From positions 1,517,778 through 1,581,777 of the forward strand of contig JAPOWR010000001.1 in the NCBI GenBank assembly GCA_026707545.1: a stretch of DNA of 64,000 nt, read 5' to 3'. This document shows, in pieces, positions 52,874 through 60,999 of this stretch. Source of the stretch: Acidobacteriota bacterium. Its GTDB lineage: Bacteria; Acidobacteriota; Thermoanaerobaculia; Multivoradales; Multivoraceae. The notes under the pieces are model-generated. The model saw only the letters and a program-made list of their open reading frames with translations. It did not search any database and was not told where the DNA came from. The position numbers and the translations under genes are program-made. Positions within the stretch are counted from its first letter, which is position 1, and each line of letters starts with the position of its first letter.

Positions 52874-53446
52874 TTGACCGAGCGGCCCGTGAACACCGAA
52901 TCCGTCGACAAGGTCCAGTGCGGCGACCGTACATACGACCTGCGCCGCCTGCGGTCGGACGACCGCGACGACGTCGTTACGCTCGCGCGTGCGCTACCCG
53001 AGATCGACCTGCAATTCCTGCGCTCCGATCTGACCGATCCGGTGATCGTCGAAGGCTGGATCCGTGACGCCAGTTCGGGCAGCAGGTTCACCACGCTCGC
53101 CCACCACGACGACGAACTGGTCGGCTACGGCAGCCTGAACCTCCGCGGCACCCAGTGGATGAGCCACCTGGGCGAGATCCGGGTGCTCGTCGCGGAGAAT
53201 CATCGCCGCTCCGGCCTCGGCCGCGTACTGACCCGGCGCGTGTTCGACCTCGCGCACGACCTCGGTCTGCTCAAGCTGGTGGCGCAGATGACGCGCGAAC
53301 AGATGGGCGCCCGCCGGCTCTTCGAACGGCTCGGATTCTCGCCCGAGGCCCTCCTCACCGACTGGGTGATCGACCGCTCCGGGCGTACTCGCGACATGAT
53401 GATCATGTCGTACGACGTCGGTTCGGCGAAGCGGAGCCGCACCTGA
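52874..53446 (+). CDS. GNAT-family N-acetyltransferase
   Basis: 190 residues from a TTG; a GTG at 52889 is an alternative start. The acetyl-CoA site is EIRVLVAENHRRSGLGRVLTRRVF (the R-R-S-G-L-G loop), preceded by the beta strand LVGYGSLNLRG and followed by the LKLVAQMTREQMGARRLFERLGF helix that is typical of GNAT enzymes. Acceptor unknown. Its stop TGA (53444-53446) overlaps a CTG that begins the exonuclease III reading frame. Confidence 0.85.
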   Translation: MTERPVNTESVDKVQCGDRTYDLRRLRSDDRDDVVTLARALPEIDLQFLRSDLTDPVIVEGWIRDASSGSRFTTLAHHDDELVGYGSLNLRGTQWMSHLGEIRVLVAENHRRSGLGRVLTRRVFDLAHDLGLLKLVAQMTREQMGARRLFERLGFSPEALLTDWVIDRSGRTRDMMIMSYDVGSAKRSRT

Positions 53447-54249
53447 GTCCCCGCCGGCGGCGCCTCCGCGTCGTCTCCTGGAACGTCAACGGCCTGCGCG
53501 CCTGCGCACGCAAGGGCTTTCTCGACTGGCTGGGAAGCAGCCGGGCGCAGATCGTCGGGCTCCAGGAGACCAAGGCCCGCGCGGAACAACTGGTCCCCGA
53601 GCTGCGCCGGCCGAGTCGCTGGCACACGGCGTTCTCGAGCGCCGAGCGGCCCGGCTACTCCGGTGTCGGCCTCTACTCGCGCCTCGAGCCGGCCTGGGTC
53701 CGGACCTCGCTCGGCGAACACCGCTTCGACGCCGAGGGACGCCTGCAACTGGCCCTGTTCGGCCAGCTGCTGGTGGCCAACGTCTACTTCCCCAAAGGCA
53801 GCGGCAGCAAGCGCGACAACAGCCGCGTCCCCTACAAGCTGGACTTCTACCGCGCGCTGTTCGATCAGCTCGACCAGGCCCGCGAGGCCGGCTACCGCGT
53901 CCTCGTCATGGGCGACTTCAACACCGCACCCGAACCGATCGACCTGGCGCGGCCGAAGCAGAACCGCAGGAACTCCGGGTTCCTGCCCGAAGAGTGCGAG
54001 GAGCTTCAGCGGTGGCTCGACGCCGGCTGGATCGACACGTTCCGCCACCTCCATCCGGACACGGTGCGCTATAGCTGGTGGCGTCAGGCGTATGGCGCCC
54101 GCGAGCGGAACGTCGGCTGGCGGATCGACCTCGTGCTCGCCTCGGAGGCCGCGATGCGCTTCGTCGACCGAGCCTTCATCCTCACCGGCGTGACCGGCTC
54201 CGACCACTGCCCGGTCGGCGTCGACCTCTCGGCCGAGGTGCTGTCGTGA
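53443..54249 (+). CDS. xth: Exodeoxyribonuclease III / AP endonuclease, probable CTG start
   Basis: 268 residues. It repairs abasic sites and removes 3' blocks. Conserved elements are VVSWNVNGLRACARKGFLDWL, IVGLQETKA, GYSGVGLYSR, NVYFPKGSGSKRDN, VMGDFNTAPEPIDLARPK, NSGFLPEE, GWRIDLVLAS and GSDHCPVG. These include the metal Glu, the Asn/Asp pair and the catalytic His. The family normally begins 3-10 residues before the first strand (RVVSWNVNG). The only usable codon there is CTG at 53443, which forms CTGA with the acetyltransferase stop; there is no ATG, GTG or TTG in frame nearby on the 5' side. Confidence 0.88.
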   Translation: MSPRRRRLRVVSWNVNGLRACARKGFLDWLGSSRAQIVGLQETKARAEQLVPELRRPSRWHTAFSSAERPGYSGVGLYSRLEPAWVRTSLGEHRFDAEGRLQLALFGQLLVANVYFPKGSGSKRDNSRVPYKLDFYRALFDQLDQAREAGYRVLVMGDFNTAPEPIDLARPKQNRRNSGFLPEECEELQRWLDAGWIDTFRHLHPDTVRYSWWRQAYGARERNVGWRIDLVLASEAAMRFVDRAFILTGVTGSDHCPVGVDLSAEVLS

Positions 54250-55148
54250 GCCCGAGCGGCACCACCCCGAGCAGAGCGACCACCGTCGAGGGTATTCGCT
54301 GGCGCATGGCCGGCTTTTCCACCCCGGAGGGCCTAGCCAGGGGACGGAACTTCAAGCTGCGGCCGACCGACGTTCTCATCGCCACCTACCCCAAGGCGGG
54401 CACGACCCTGATGCAGCAGATCGTCCACGGCCTACGCACCGGCGGCGACATGGACTTCGATGAGATCACGGAGGCCGTGCCATGGCTCGAGCTGGCTCAC
54501 GACCTCGGCCTCGACCTGGAGGCGCCGCAACGGGCCGAGCCCAGAGCGTTCAAGACCCACCTGAGCCGGGACCTGGCCCCGAAGGGTGGTCGCAACATCT
54601 TCGTCGTCCGCGACCCGGTCGATTCGCTCGTCTCCTTCTTCCACTTCTTCAGCGGCTGGGTCTTCGAGACCGGAACCGTCTCGCTCCGCGACTTTGCCCT
54701 CGACTTCGTCTTCCGCGGCACCCGGAGTGGCCGCTACTGGGAACATCTCTTGTCCTGGTGGCCGGAGCGCCTCGACCCGGACACCCTCTGGCTCTGCTTC
54801 GAGGACATCGTCGCGGACCTCCCCGCCGCGGTTGCCCGCGTCGCCGCCTTCCTCGGCCTCGACCCACAGCACCCGAACATCGAGATCGCGACCCGCCAGG
54901 CGTCGATCGACTTCATGCGCGAACACGGCTCGAAGTTCGACGACCACCTCGTCCGCCACGCCCGCAACGCCGCCTGCGGCCTGCCCGCCTCCGGCACCAC
55001 CTCGAAGGTCCGCAAGGGCAAGTCGGGAGAAGGCTCCCGTGAAGCGCCGGAGGAGGTCCTGCAAAAGTGGGACCGAGAATGGAGACGCATCGTGGAGCCG
55101 GCCACGGGCCACGGCTCGTACGCCCGCCTGCGCGCCGCAGCCGGCTAA
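54246..55148 (+). CDS. Sulfotransferase (cytosolic type)
   Basis: 300 residues from a GTG at 54246 overlapping the exonuclease stop as GTGA. The PAPS-binding loop is ATYPKAGTTLMQQIVHGL, the 3'-phosphate loop FVVRDPVDSLVSFFHFF, and the later LCFEDIVADLPAAVARVAAFLGL is typical of eukaryote-like cytosolic sulfotransferases. The C-terminal GxxGxWK-like loop is represented by VRKGKSGEGSRE. It moves a sulfo group from PAPS onto an acceptor hydroxyl or amine, which fits a sulfatase-rich genome. Acceptor unknown. Third gene of the short overlapping chain. Confidence 0.88.
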   Translation: MSPSGTTPSRATTVEGIRWRMAGFSTPEGLARGRNFKLRPTDVLIATYPKAGTTLMQQIVHGLRTGGDMDFDEITEAVPWLELAHDLGLDLEAPQRAEPRAFKTHLSRDLAPKGGRNIFVVRDPVDSLVSFFHFFSGWVFETGTVSLRDFALDFVFRGTRSGRYWEHLLSWWPERLDPDTLWLCFEDIVADLPAAVARVAAFLGLDPQHPNIEIATRQASIDFMREHGSKFDDHLVRHARNAACGLPASGTTSKVRKGKSGEGSREAPEEVLQKWDREWRRIVEPATGHGSYARLRAAAG

Positions 55149-55883
55149 CTACAGCAGGCCGCCCTCGGGCGCGGGCCGGGCGCGCTGGTTGTAGAGCAGC
55201 TTCTTCAGGCGTTCGCGTTCTTCGTCGGAGAGGTTCGCGTAGTCGATCGCTTCGCCGCTCGAGACGTCCATGCCGCGCTGAACCGCCGGACGAGCGCCGA
55301 TTTCCTCGAACCAGCGCTTGAAGTACGGGAACTCCTCGATGTCCTGCTGCTGGTCCTGCCAGCGGACCGTCCACGGGTAGCAGATCATGTCGGCGATCGT
55401 GTACTCGTCGCCAATCAGGTAGCGCCGGTCGTAGAGGCGGTTGTTCATCACGCCGTAGAGGCGGTTCACCTCGTCGGTGAAGCGGCGCACGGCGTAGCTC
55501 TGGTCACCCTCCGTGTCGCGCAGGCGACGGAAGTGACCGCACTCGCCGGACTTCGGACCCTGGTTCGCCATCTGCCAGATGAGCCACTGGTTCACCTCGT
55601 GGCGGGCACGGAGATCCTGAGGGTAGAACTGCCCGGCCTTCTCGGCGATGTACATCATGATCGCGCCGGACTCGAACAGTGCGATCGGTTCACGGCCGTC
55701 GGCCGGCTCGTGGTCGACCATTGCCGGCATCCGGTTGTTCGGCGAGATCGCGAGGAACTCCTCCTTGAACTGATCGCCGAAGCCGATCCGGCAGGGCACG
55801 ATGCGATAGGGCAACCCGCACTCTTCGAGCAGGATCGTGACCTTCTTGCCGTTCGGCGTCGGCCAGTAGTGCAGATCGATCAT
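55149..55883 (-). CDS. Glutathione S-transferase, YghU/Ure2p-like
   Basis: 244 residues from the ATG at 55883, fixed by a GGGGAG site nine bases upstream. The thioredoxin-like domain begins IDLHYWPTPNGKKVTILLEECGLPYRI, the G-site Ser/Asn region is ISPNNRMPAMVDHEPADG and ALFESGAIMMYIAEKAGQFYP. The all-helical C-domain has QWLIWQMANQGPKSGECGHF, close to YghU-type enzymes that reduce peroxides or disulfides. Cytoplasmic. Stop codon abuts the convergent sulfotransferase stop. Confidence 0.9.
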   Translation of the reverse strand: MIDLHYWPTPNGKKVTILLEECGLPYRIVPCRIGFGDQFKEEFLAISPNNRMPAMVDHEPADGREPIALFESGAIMMYIAEKAGQFYPQDLRARHEVNQWLIWQMANQGPKSGECGHFRRLRDTEGDQSYAVRRFTDEVNRLYGVMNNRLYDRRYLIGDEYTIADMICYPWTVRWQDQQQDIEEFPYFKRWFEEIGARPAVQRGMDVSSGEAIDYANLSDEERERLKKLLYNQRARPAPEGGLL

Positions 55884-55994
55884 CGCGATGCTCCCCTGGA
55901 AGTGAAAGGCCCGGAGGTTAGCGGACCCGCCGACCCGCCCGCGATACGCTCTCCCAGCCCGCGCATGGATAGCGGGCCGGACAGGAGGAACAGA

Positions 55995-56606
55995 GTGCAC
56001 GTCAGGACGAGGACATCGAAAGCAACGATCGCGCTGCTCGCGCTCGGTTGTCTGGCCACCGCCTCATCGGCGTCGGAACCAGGTGATGCCGAAGCTCAGC
56101 TTGCCGCCGCAATCCAGGCGGCGCCGGAAGACCGCCGGGACGGCGCGCGGGTGCTCGGCTGGACGGCCGATGGCAAGGTGGTGGAACTCCGCCCCGGCAG
56201 CAACGACCTCGTTTGCCTGGCCGCCCGCCCGGGCGACGCGCAGTGGAGCGTCGCCTGCTACCACGAGTCGCTCGAGCCGTTCATGGCCCGCGGCCGCGAG
56301 TTGGTCGCCCAGGGCATCGAAGGCCAGGAACGAATCGACATTCGCGAACGGGAGATCGCCGAGGGCAAGCTGGCCATGCCCCGCGAGCCGCGCACGCTCT
56401 ACGTGCTCCACGGCAGCGGCTTCGATGCCGCGACCGGCGAGGTGAACGACGCCTACCTGCGCTGGGTGATCTACACACCGTACGCGACGCCGGAATCCAC
56501 CGGTCTGACGACCCGCCCGGTTCCCGGCGCGCCCTGGCTGATGTTCCCCGGCACCGCGGGAGCGCACGTCATGATCAATCCTCCGCGCCCAGACGCCGAT
56601 CAGTGA
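55995..56606 (+). CDS. Secreted protein of unknown function
   Basis: 203 residues from a GTG with AGGAGG six bases upstream. An N-terminal basic segment and hydrophobic stretch (KATIALLALGCLATASSAS) form a signal peptide. The mature protein has no motif I recognise. It contains GWTADGKVVELRPGSNDLVCLAARPG and VACYHESLEPFMARGREL, suggesting one disulfide (two Cys near 75 and 90), and then YVLHGSGFDAATGEVNDAYLRWVIYTPYATPESTGL, which reads like a small beta-rich domain. A small hairpin (GCCCGC/GCGGGC, 55957-55977) precedes it. It overlaps the next gene (GTGA), so it is likely co-expressed with an alpha/beta hydrolase. Confidence 0.75.
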   Translation: MHVRTRTSKATIALLALGCLATASSASEPGDAEAQLAAAIQAAPEDRRDGARVLGWTADGKVVELRPGSNDLVCLAARPGDAQWSVACYHESLEPFMARGRELVAQGIEGQERIDIREREIAEGKLAMPREPRTLYVLHGSGFDAATGEVNDAYLRWVIYTPYATPESTGLTTRPVPGAPWLMFPGTAGAHVMINPPRPDADQ

Positions 56607-57508
56607 GCACCGCCTTCAGCGACAGTCCCTTCCGGGACATCGTCGGCCCGTCCTCCCAGTTCTACATCTCCCAACGACTCAGGCTCCACTACCTGAACTG
56701 GGGCAACGAGGACAAGCCGCCCCTGGTGCTGATCCACGGCGGCCGCGACCACGCCCACAACTGGGACTGGGTGGCAAACGCACTGCGCGGCGACTACCAC
56801 ATCGTCGCGCCTGACCTGCGCGGCCACGGCGACAGCGAATGGGCGATCGGCGGCATGTACGCGATCACCGACTTCGTCCTCGACATCGCACAACTGCTGG
56901 AAGCACTGGACCGTTTCCCGGTACGGATCGTTGCCCACTCCCTGGGCGCGAACATCGCGCTCCACTACACCGGCTTCTACCCGGGGAACGTCCACAAGCT
57001 GGTGGCGATCGAGGGCATGGGGCCGCCCCCGCGAATTCTCGCCGACCGGGTCAACGCGGCGGTGGACGAGCGGATGCGGGGCTGGGTCGGCAGCATGCAG
57101 AAGCTCGCGGGACGCCAACCGCGGCGCTACCCGTCGCTCGACGCCGCGGCCGAGCGGATGCAGGAGGTGAACAGCTTCCTGAGCCCCGAGCAGGCACGGC
57201 ACCTCACCGTGAACGGCATGGCGCGCAACGAGGACGGCACATTCACCTGGAAGTTCGACAACTACGTCCGCTCATTCCCGCCCTACCGCTACGACGAGGA
57301 GGAACTGCGCAGCATCTGGGGCCGGATCACCTGCCCTACCCTTCTAGTACGCGGTACCGAGAGCTGGGCCAGCGACCCGATCGAGGACGGCCGCATCGAG
57401 GCGTTCCAGAACGCGGAGTTGCGCAACTTCGAAGGCGCCGGCCACTGGGTCCACCACGACCAGCTCGACGAGTTCGTCGCCGTGGCGCGGGCCTTTCTCA
57501 CCGACTGA
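56603..57508 (+). CDS. Alpha/beta hydrolase
   Basis: 301 residues from a GTG overlapping the previous stop as GTGA. The core has the HGGRDHAHNWDWVANAL oxyanion region, DLRGHGDSEW, nucleophile elbow VAHSLGANIALHY, an acidic residue in VRGTESWASDP and the catalytic His in GAGHWVHHDQ. The overall pattern is that of haloalkane dehalogenase/epoxide-hydrolase/2-hydroxymuconate-like hydrolases; the nucleophile is Ser, so a hydrolase of esters or C-C bonds. Cytoplasmic. Substrate unknown. Confidence 0.9.
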   Translation: MSTAFSDSPFRDIVGPSSQFYISQRLRLHYLNWGNEDKPPLVLIHGGRDHAHNWDWVANALRGDYHIVAPDLRGHGDSEWAIGGMYAITDFVLDIAQLLEALDRFPVRIVAHSLGANIALHYTGFYPGNVHKLVAIEGMGPPPRILADRVNAAVDERMRGWVGSMQKLAGRQPRRYPSLDAAAERMQEVNSFLSPEQARHLTVNGMARNEDGTFTWKFDNYVRSFPPYRYDEEELRSIWGRITCPTLLVRGTESWASDPIEDGRIEAFQNAELRNFEGAGHWVHHDQLDEFVAVARAFLTD

Positions 57509-57523
57509 CGCAGCAGCGAGCCC

Positions 57524-58789
57524 GTGACGACCACCGACTCCCTCACGGTAACCGCCGACCCGCCCAAACCGGCGCCCGTCCGCGCCGGCGAGCGCATCGC
57601 GGCGCTCGACGTTCTGCGGGGCTTTGCCGTGCTCGGCATCCTCGTGATGAACGTGCAGAGCTACTCGATGATCACGGCGGCGTACTTCAATCCCACGGCG
57701 AACGACAAGGGCGTAGGAATCGACTTCGCCGTGTGGCTGGCGTCCCACGTGTTCTTCGACACGAAGTTCATGTCGATCTTCTCGATGTTGTTCGGCGCCG
57801 GCATGGCTCTGATGGCCGAACGGGCCGCCGCCCGCAACGCGTCGGCTACCGGCGTCCACTACCGGCGGCAGTTCTGGCTGCTGGTCCTCGGTCTCGCCCA
57901 CGCCCACCTCATCTGGTACGGCGACATCCTGGTGCCGTACGCGCTGTGCGGCTTCATCCTGTACAGCCTTCGCAACCTGAAGCCGAAGAGGCTCCTGATC
58001 GCTGGCTTCGCCATGACCGCCGTCACGCCGCTCATCTTCCTGTTTACCGCGTGGTCGATGCAGTACTGGCCTCCCGAGGTACTTGACGCAATGAAGCCGG
58101 GCTGGGCGCCAACGGCGGCTGCAGCGGAGGCCGAGATCGCGACCTACCGATCCGGCTGGCTCACCCAAATGCCTTTGCGCATCGGCGCTGCCCTGAGCCT
58201 GGAGACGTTCGTCTTTCTCATCGTGTTCCTCTGGCGCAGCGGCGGGTTGATGCTGGTCGGCATGGGCCTCTACAAGCTCGGCGTGCTGTCCGCGAAGCGG
58301 TCTTCCGAGTTCTACCGGCGCATGGCGCTCGCAGGATTCGGACTCGGGATGCCGATCGTCATCGCCGGCGTCGTCTACAACACGCACCACGACTTCGCCT
58401 TCGAGCACTCCCAGTTCCAGGGGCAGACGTTCAACTACGTCGGCTCGCTCGGCGTCTTCCTCGGCTACGTCGCTCTGGTCATGCTGGCGGTTCAGCTGGG
58501 CTGGCTGCCAGGCCTCCAGCGGCGCCTGACGGCGGCGGGCCGGATGGCCTTCACCAACTACATCAGCCAGAGCGTGATCTGCACCCTGATCTTCTACGGC
58601 CACGGCCTCGGCCTGTACGAGCGCGTCGACCGCCTCGGCCAGCTCGGCATCGTGGTCGGAATCTGGATTCTGCAACTCATCTGGTCGCCGTGGTGGCTGG
58701 CCCGCTTCCGCTTCGGTCCACTGGAGTGGCTGTGGCGATCTCTCACCTACATGAAGTTCCAATCCATGGCGGCGCGCTCGCCCGCCTGA
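57524..58789 (+). CDS. DUF418 polytopic membrane protein
   Basis: 421 residues from a GTG. It starts with a short soluble part and then IAALDVLRGFAVLGILVMNVQSYS, the opening signature of DUF418/acyltransferase-3-like membrane proteins. About ten helices follow, with FDTKFMSIFSMLFGAGMALMAERA, FWLLVLGLAHAHLIWYGDILVPYAL and the C-terminal AAGRMAFTNYISQSVICTLIFYGHGLGLY. The family is widespread, of unknown function, and related to YeiB. It lies 15 bases after the hydrolase. Confidence 0.9.
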   Translation: MTTTDSLTVTADPPKPAPVRAGERIAALDVLRGFAVLGILVMNVQSYSMITAAYFNPTANDKGVGIDFAVWLASHVFFDTKFMSIFSMLFGAGMALMAERAAARNASATGVHYRRQFWLLVLGLAHAHLIWYGDILVPYALCGFILYSLRNLKPKRLLIAGFAMTAVTPLIFLFTAWSMQYWPPEVLDAMKPGWAPTAAAAEAEIATYRSGWLTQMPLRIGAALSLETFVFLIVFLWRSGGLMLVGMGLYKLGVLSAKRSSEFYRRMALAGFGLGMPIVIAGVVYNTHHDFAFEHSQFQGQTFNYVGSLGVFLGYVALVMLAVQLGWLPGLQRRLTAAGRMAFTNYISQSVICTLIFYGHGLGLYERVDRLGQLGIVVGIWILQLIWSPWWLARFRFGPLEWLWRSLTYMKFQSMAARSPA

Positions 58790-58815
58790 TTCCCACCAAG
58801 GAGGAGCCTGTCATC

Positions 58816-59313
58816 ATGCGACACCTTTCCACCGCTACGTTCACCTTCTTCACTGTGGCCCTGCTGGCCACAGGAGGCGCCATGGCCCAAATCGCACCGG
58901 AACCCGAACAGATCCAGGAACTCCTCGAGGGACCGGCCGAGGGGCCGGTCGTCATGGTCAACCTGCTGCGGTTCAAGAAGGAGGCCGACGCCCCCGACGA
59001 GGGCCTCACGGGCGAACAGGCCTACGGCAGATACGGCGCCCAGATGGTCCAGTGGGTCACCTCCCAGGGCGCCCGTCTGATCTGGTCCGGCCAGGTCGAT
59101 TCGATGGTGATCGGCGACACGGACGAGTACTTCCACGCGATCGCCCTGATGGAGTACCCCTCGCGGGCCGAGTTCCTCCGCATCATCGGCGACCCGCGCG
59201 TCGCCGAGTACTCGGTCCACCGCACCGCGGGGCTCGATATGCAGTGGCTGATCGCGACGACGACGACGTTCGAACTCGGCCAGGCCACAGCGAACGAGGA
59301 CTCGGACGACTGA
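58816..59313 (+). CDS. DUF1330-like protein with signal peptide
   Basis: 165 residues. An AAGGAGG site lies upstream of the ATG. A signal peptide (MRHLSTATFTFFTVALLATGGAMA, abridged) precedes a DUF1330-type alpha/beta barrel domain: PVVMVNLLRFKKEAD, GEQAYGRYGAQMVQWVTSQGARLIWSGQVDSMVIGD, FHAIALMEYPSRAEFLRIIGDPRVAEYSVHR (abridged). Most DUF1330 proteins are cytoplasmic; export here is unusual. It may bind a small ligand as a dimer. Confidence 0.83.
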   Translation: MRHLSTATFTFFTVALLATGGAMAQIAPEPEQIQELLEGPAEGPVVMVNLLRFKKEADAPDEGLTGEQAYGRYGAQMVQWVTSQGARLIWSGQVDSMVIGDTDEYFHAIALMEYPSRAEFLRIIGDPRVAEYSVHRTAGLDMQWLIATTTTFELGQATANEDSDD

Positions 59314-59384
59314 GCTACACTCGCGCGGCTCAAACCACCGCAGCTACCACCACCGATTCCCCTGAGGTGAAGGAGATCCCGGAT

Positions 59385-59918
59385 ATGCGTTCGAAGAACC
59401 TGGCGGCGACGCTGACGGCCGCCGTTGTCCTCGCGGCCTTCACAGCGATCGCCGTATCGCCCGCTGCCGCCTCCGAGCACGAAGAGCCTGTCGGCAACCT
59501 GGCCGAACTGATGCGCGCCATCCTGTTCCCGAACTCCAACTTCCTGTTCGACGTCCAGACGACGGATCCCGGTACCCCGCCCGAGCCGGGCAGCGAGGAC
59601 GACCGCTCAGCGTCGGCCCTCTTCTCCGGCATCTACACCGGCTGGCAGGTGCCGCAGCAGGCGGCACTGGCGCTGGCCGAGGTCGAGCCGCTGATCATGA
59701 ACGCCGACCGCAAGTGCGAGAACGGCAGGGACGCTCCGGTCGCCAACGAGGACTACCAGAAGTGGGCCAGGCAGTTGACCGAGGTTGCCAAGCAGATCTA
59801 CGCCGCGGCGCACGAGGAGGATCGGGAGAGAGTCAGCGATCTGACGAACAACCTCGCTGGCGCCTGCGAGGACTGTCACGCGGTCTACCGCAAGTACCAG
59901 GACCGCTGCCGCAGGTAG
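59385..59918 (+). CDS. Class II-like cytochrome c with C-terminal heme site
   Basis: 177 residues with a strong AAGGAGA site. A signal peptide (1-29) ends in ASE. The heme motif CEDCH (161-165) lies near the C-terminus, as in cytochrome c'/class II cytochromes, and AGACEDCHAVYRKYQDRC is the usual closing helix. The helical body (AELMRAILFPNSNFLFDV and YQKWARQLTEVAKQIYAAAHEED) fits a four-helix bundle. It would be periplasmic. It starts a run that continues with two DUF6644 membrane proteins and the quinoproteins, so it may be an electron carrier for them. Confidence 0.82.
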   Translation: MRSKNLAATLTAAVVLAAFTAIAVSPAAASEHEEPVGNLAELMRAILFPNSNFLFDVQTTDPGTPPEPGSEDDRSASALFSGIYTGWQVPQQAALALAEVEPLIMNADRKCENGRDAPVANEDYQKWARQLTEVAKQIYAAAHEEDRERVSDLTNNLAGACEDCHAVYRKYQDRCRR

Positions 59919-59978
59919 CGCTGACGCGGCGCCGGAGAGCCTCTATCCCGCCGGCAGCCGGACAGGCATTCGAATCTC

Positions 59979-60503
59979 ATGCGTAGCGCCTTCGAGTGGG
60001 TCGACGCGCTTCCCAGCAGCATCGCGCTGCGGGAGTCCCTGAACGCGTACCCGACCATGCTGACGATCCACGTCGTCAGCATGTGCCTGTTTGCCGGGTT
60101 GATCGCGTACTGGGACATGCGCCTGATCGGGTTCACGCTCAAGAAGGTGCCGGTATCGAACATCCCGACCCGCCTCTTCCCGTGGGCGCTGACCGGTTAC
60201 GGCATCAATCTGATCACCGGGGCATTGCTGCTCTACAGCCAGCCGATGCGCTACTACGGCAACTTCTACTTCTGGGCCAAGATGGTGCTGATGCTGATCG
60301 CCGGCATCAACATGTTCTGGTTCCACTACGCGACCTACAAGTCGGTCCAGGCGTGGGACCAAGGCCGGGAGATCCCGCTGAACGCCCGGCTGGCCGGCGT
60401 CGTGTCCCTGGTGTTGTGGGCGGCGGTGGTCGTCACGGGGCGAATGATGGCCTACAGCGGGTTGATGCCCCAGTGGTGGAACAACCTGAACATCGGCGCC
60501 TGA
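59979..60503 (+). CDS. DUF6644 membrane protein, copy 1
   Basis: 174 residues, four membrane helices. Family features are ALRESLNAYPTMLTIHVVSMCLFAGLIAYWDMRLIGF and FYFWAKMVLMLIAGINMFWFH (the F/W-x-K motif before the third helix). The His in the first helix (TIHVVSM) and one at the end of the third (FWFHYAT) could bind a b-type heme, as in CopD- or cytochrome b561-like four-helix proteins; this is inference. A paralogue follows directly (60526). Confidence 0.82.
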   Translation: MRSAFEWVDALPSSIALRESLNAYPTMLTIHVVSMCLFAGLIAYWDMRLIGFTLKKVPVSNIPTRLFPWALTGYGINLITGALLLYSQPMRYYGNFYFWAKMVLMLIAGINMFWFHYATYKSVQAWDQGREIPLNARLAGVVSLVLWAAVVVTGRMMAYSGLMPQWWNNLNIGA

Positions 60504-60525
60504 CGAGGTAGCGGGGACCTTTTCC

Positions 60526-60999
60526 ATGATGCAGTCCTTCTTCGAGTGGATGCAGGGCCTGCCCTTCAGCGCCTGGATGCTGGAGGAGACCTGGGCGTCG
60601 CCGATCATCCAGTGCGCTCACCTGGTCGCGCTGGTCGGCTTCGCCGGCGCCGTCCTGGTCGTCGACATGCGCCTCCTCGGCCGCGGGCTGATCAAGACGC
60701 CTCTCAACCAGCTCGCCCGCGAGCTGGACCGGTGGATGATCTGGAGTTTCGTCGCCCTGTTCGTGACCGGCGCGCCCCAGGTCCTCTCCACGGCGCTCAA
60801 GCAGTACTACAGCCCCTTCTTCTGGTGGAAGATGCAGATCATCGTCATCGGGCTGCTCTTCAACTTCACGATCCGCCGCCGGGTCGCCCTCGCCGAAGAA
60901 GGAACGCTCGGACACTGGCCAAAGGTGGTCGGCTTCCTCTCGATCGGCATCTGGACCAGCGTGTCGGTCTACGCCCGCCTGATCGGGCTGCTGTCCTGA
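60526..60999 (+). CDS. DUF6644 membrane protein, copy 2
   Basis: 157 residues, four membrane helices, paralogous to the product of 59979-60503: IQCAHLVALVGFAGAVLVVDMRLLGRGL matches the other copy's IHVVSMCLFAGLIAYWDMRLIG, and PFFWWKMQIIVIGLL matches its W-x-K motif. The His in helix 1 (QCAHLVAL) is shared. The two genes are 22 bases apart and may form a heterodimer. Its TGA stop overlaps a CTG that begins the mini-quinoprotein. Confidence 0.82.
   Translation: MMQSFFEWMQGLPFSAWMLEETWASPIIQCAHLVALVGFAGAVLVVDMRLLGRGLIKTPLNQLARELDRWMIWSFVALFVTGAPQVLSTALKQYYSPFFWWKMQIIVIGLLFNFTIRRRVALAEEGTLGHWPKVVGFLSIGIWTSVSVYARLIGLLS

Noticed and set aside
57344-58762. 472-codon minus-strand frame opposite DUF418
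   Set aside because: Antisense of a conserved membrane protein; charged, repetitive composition.
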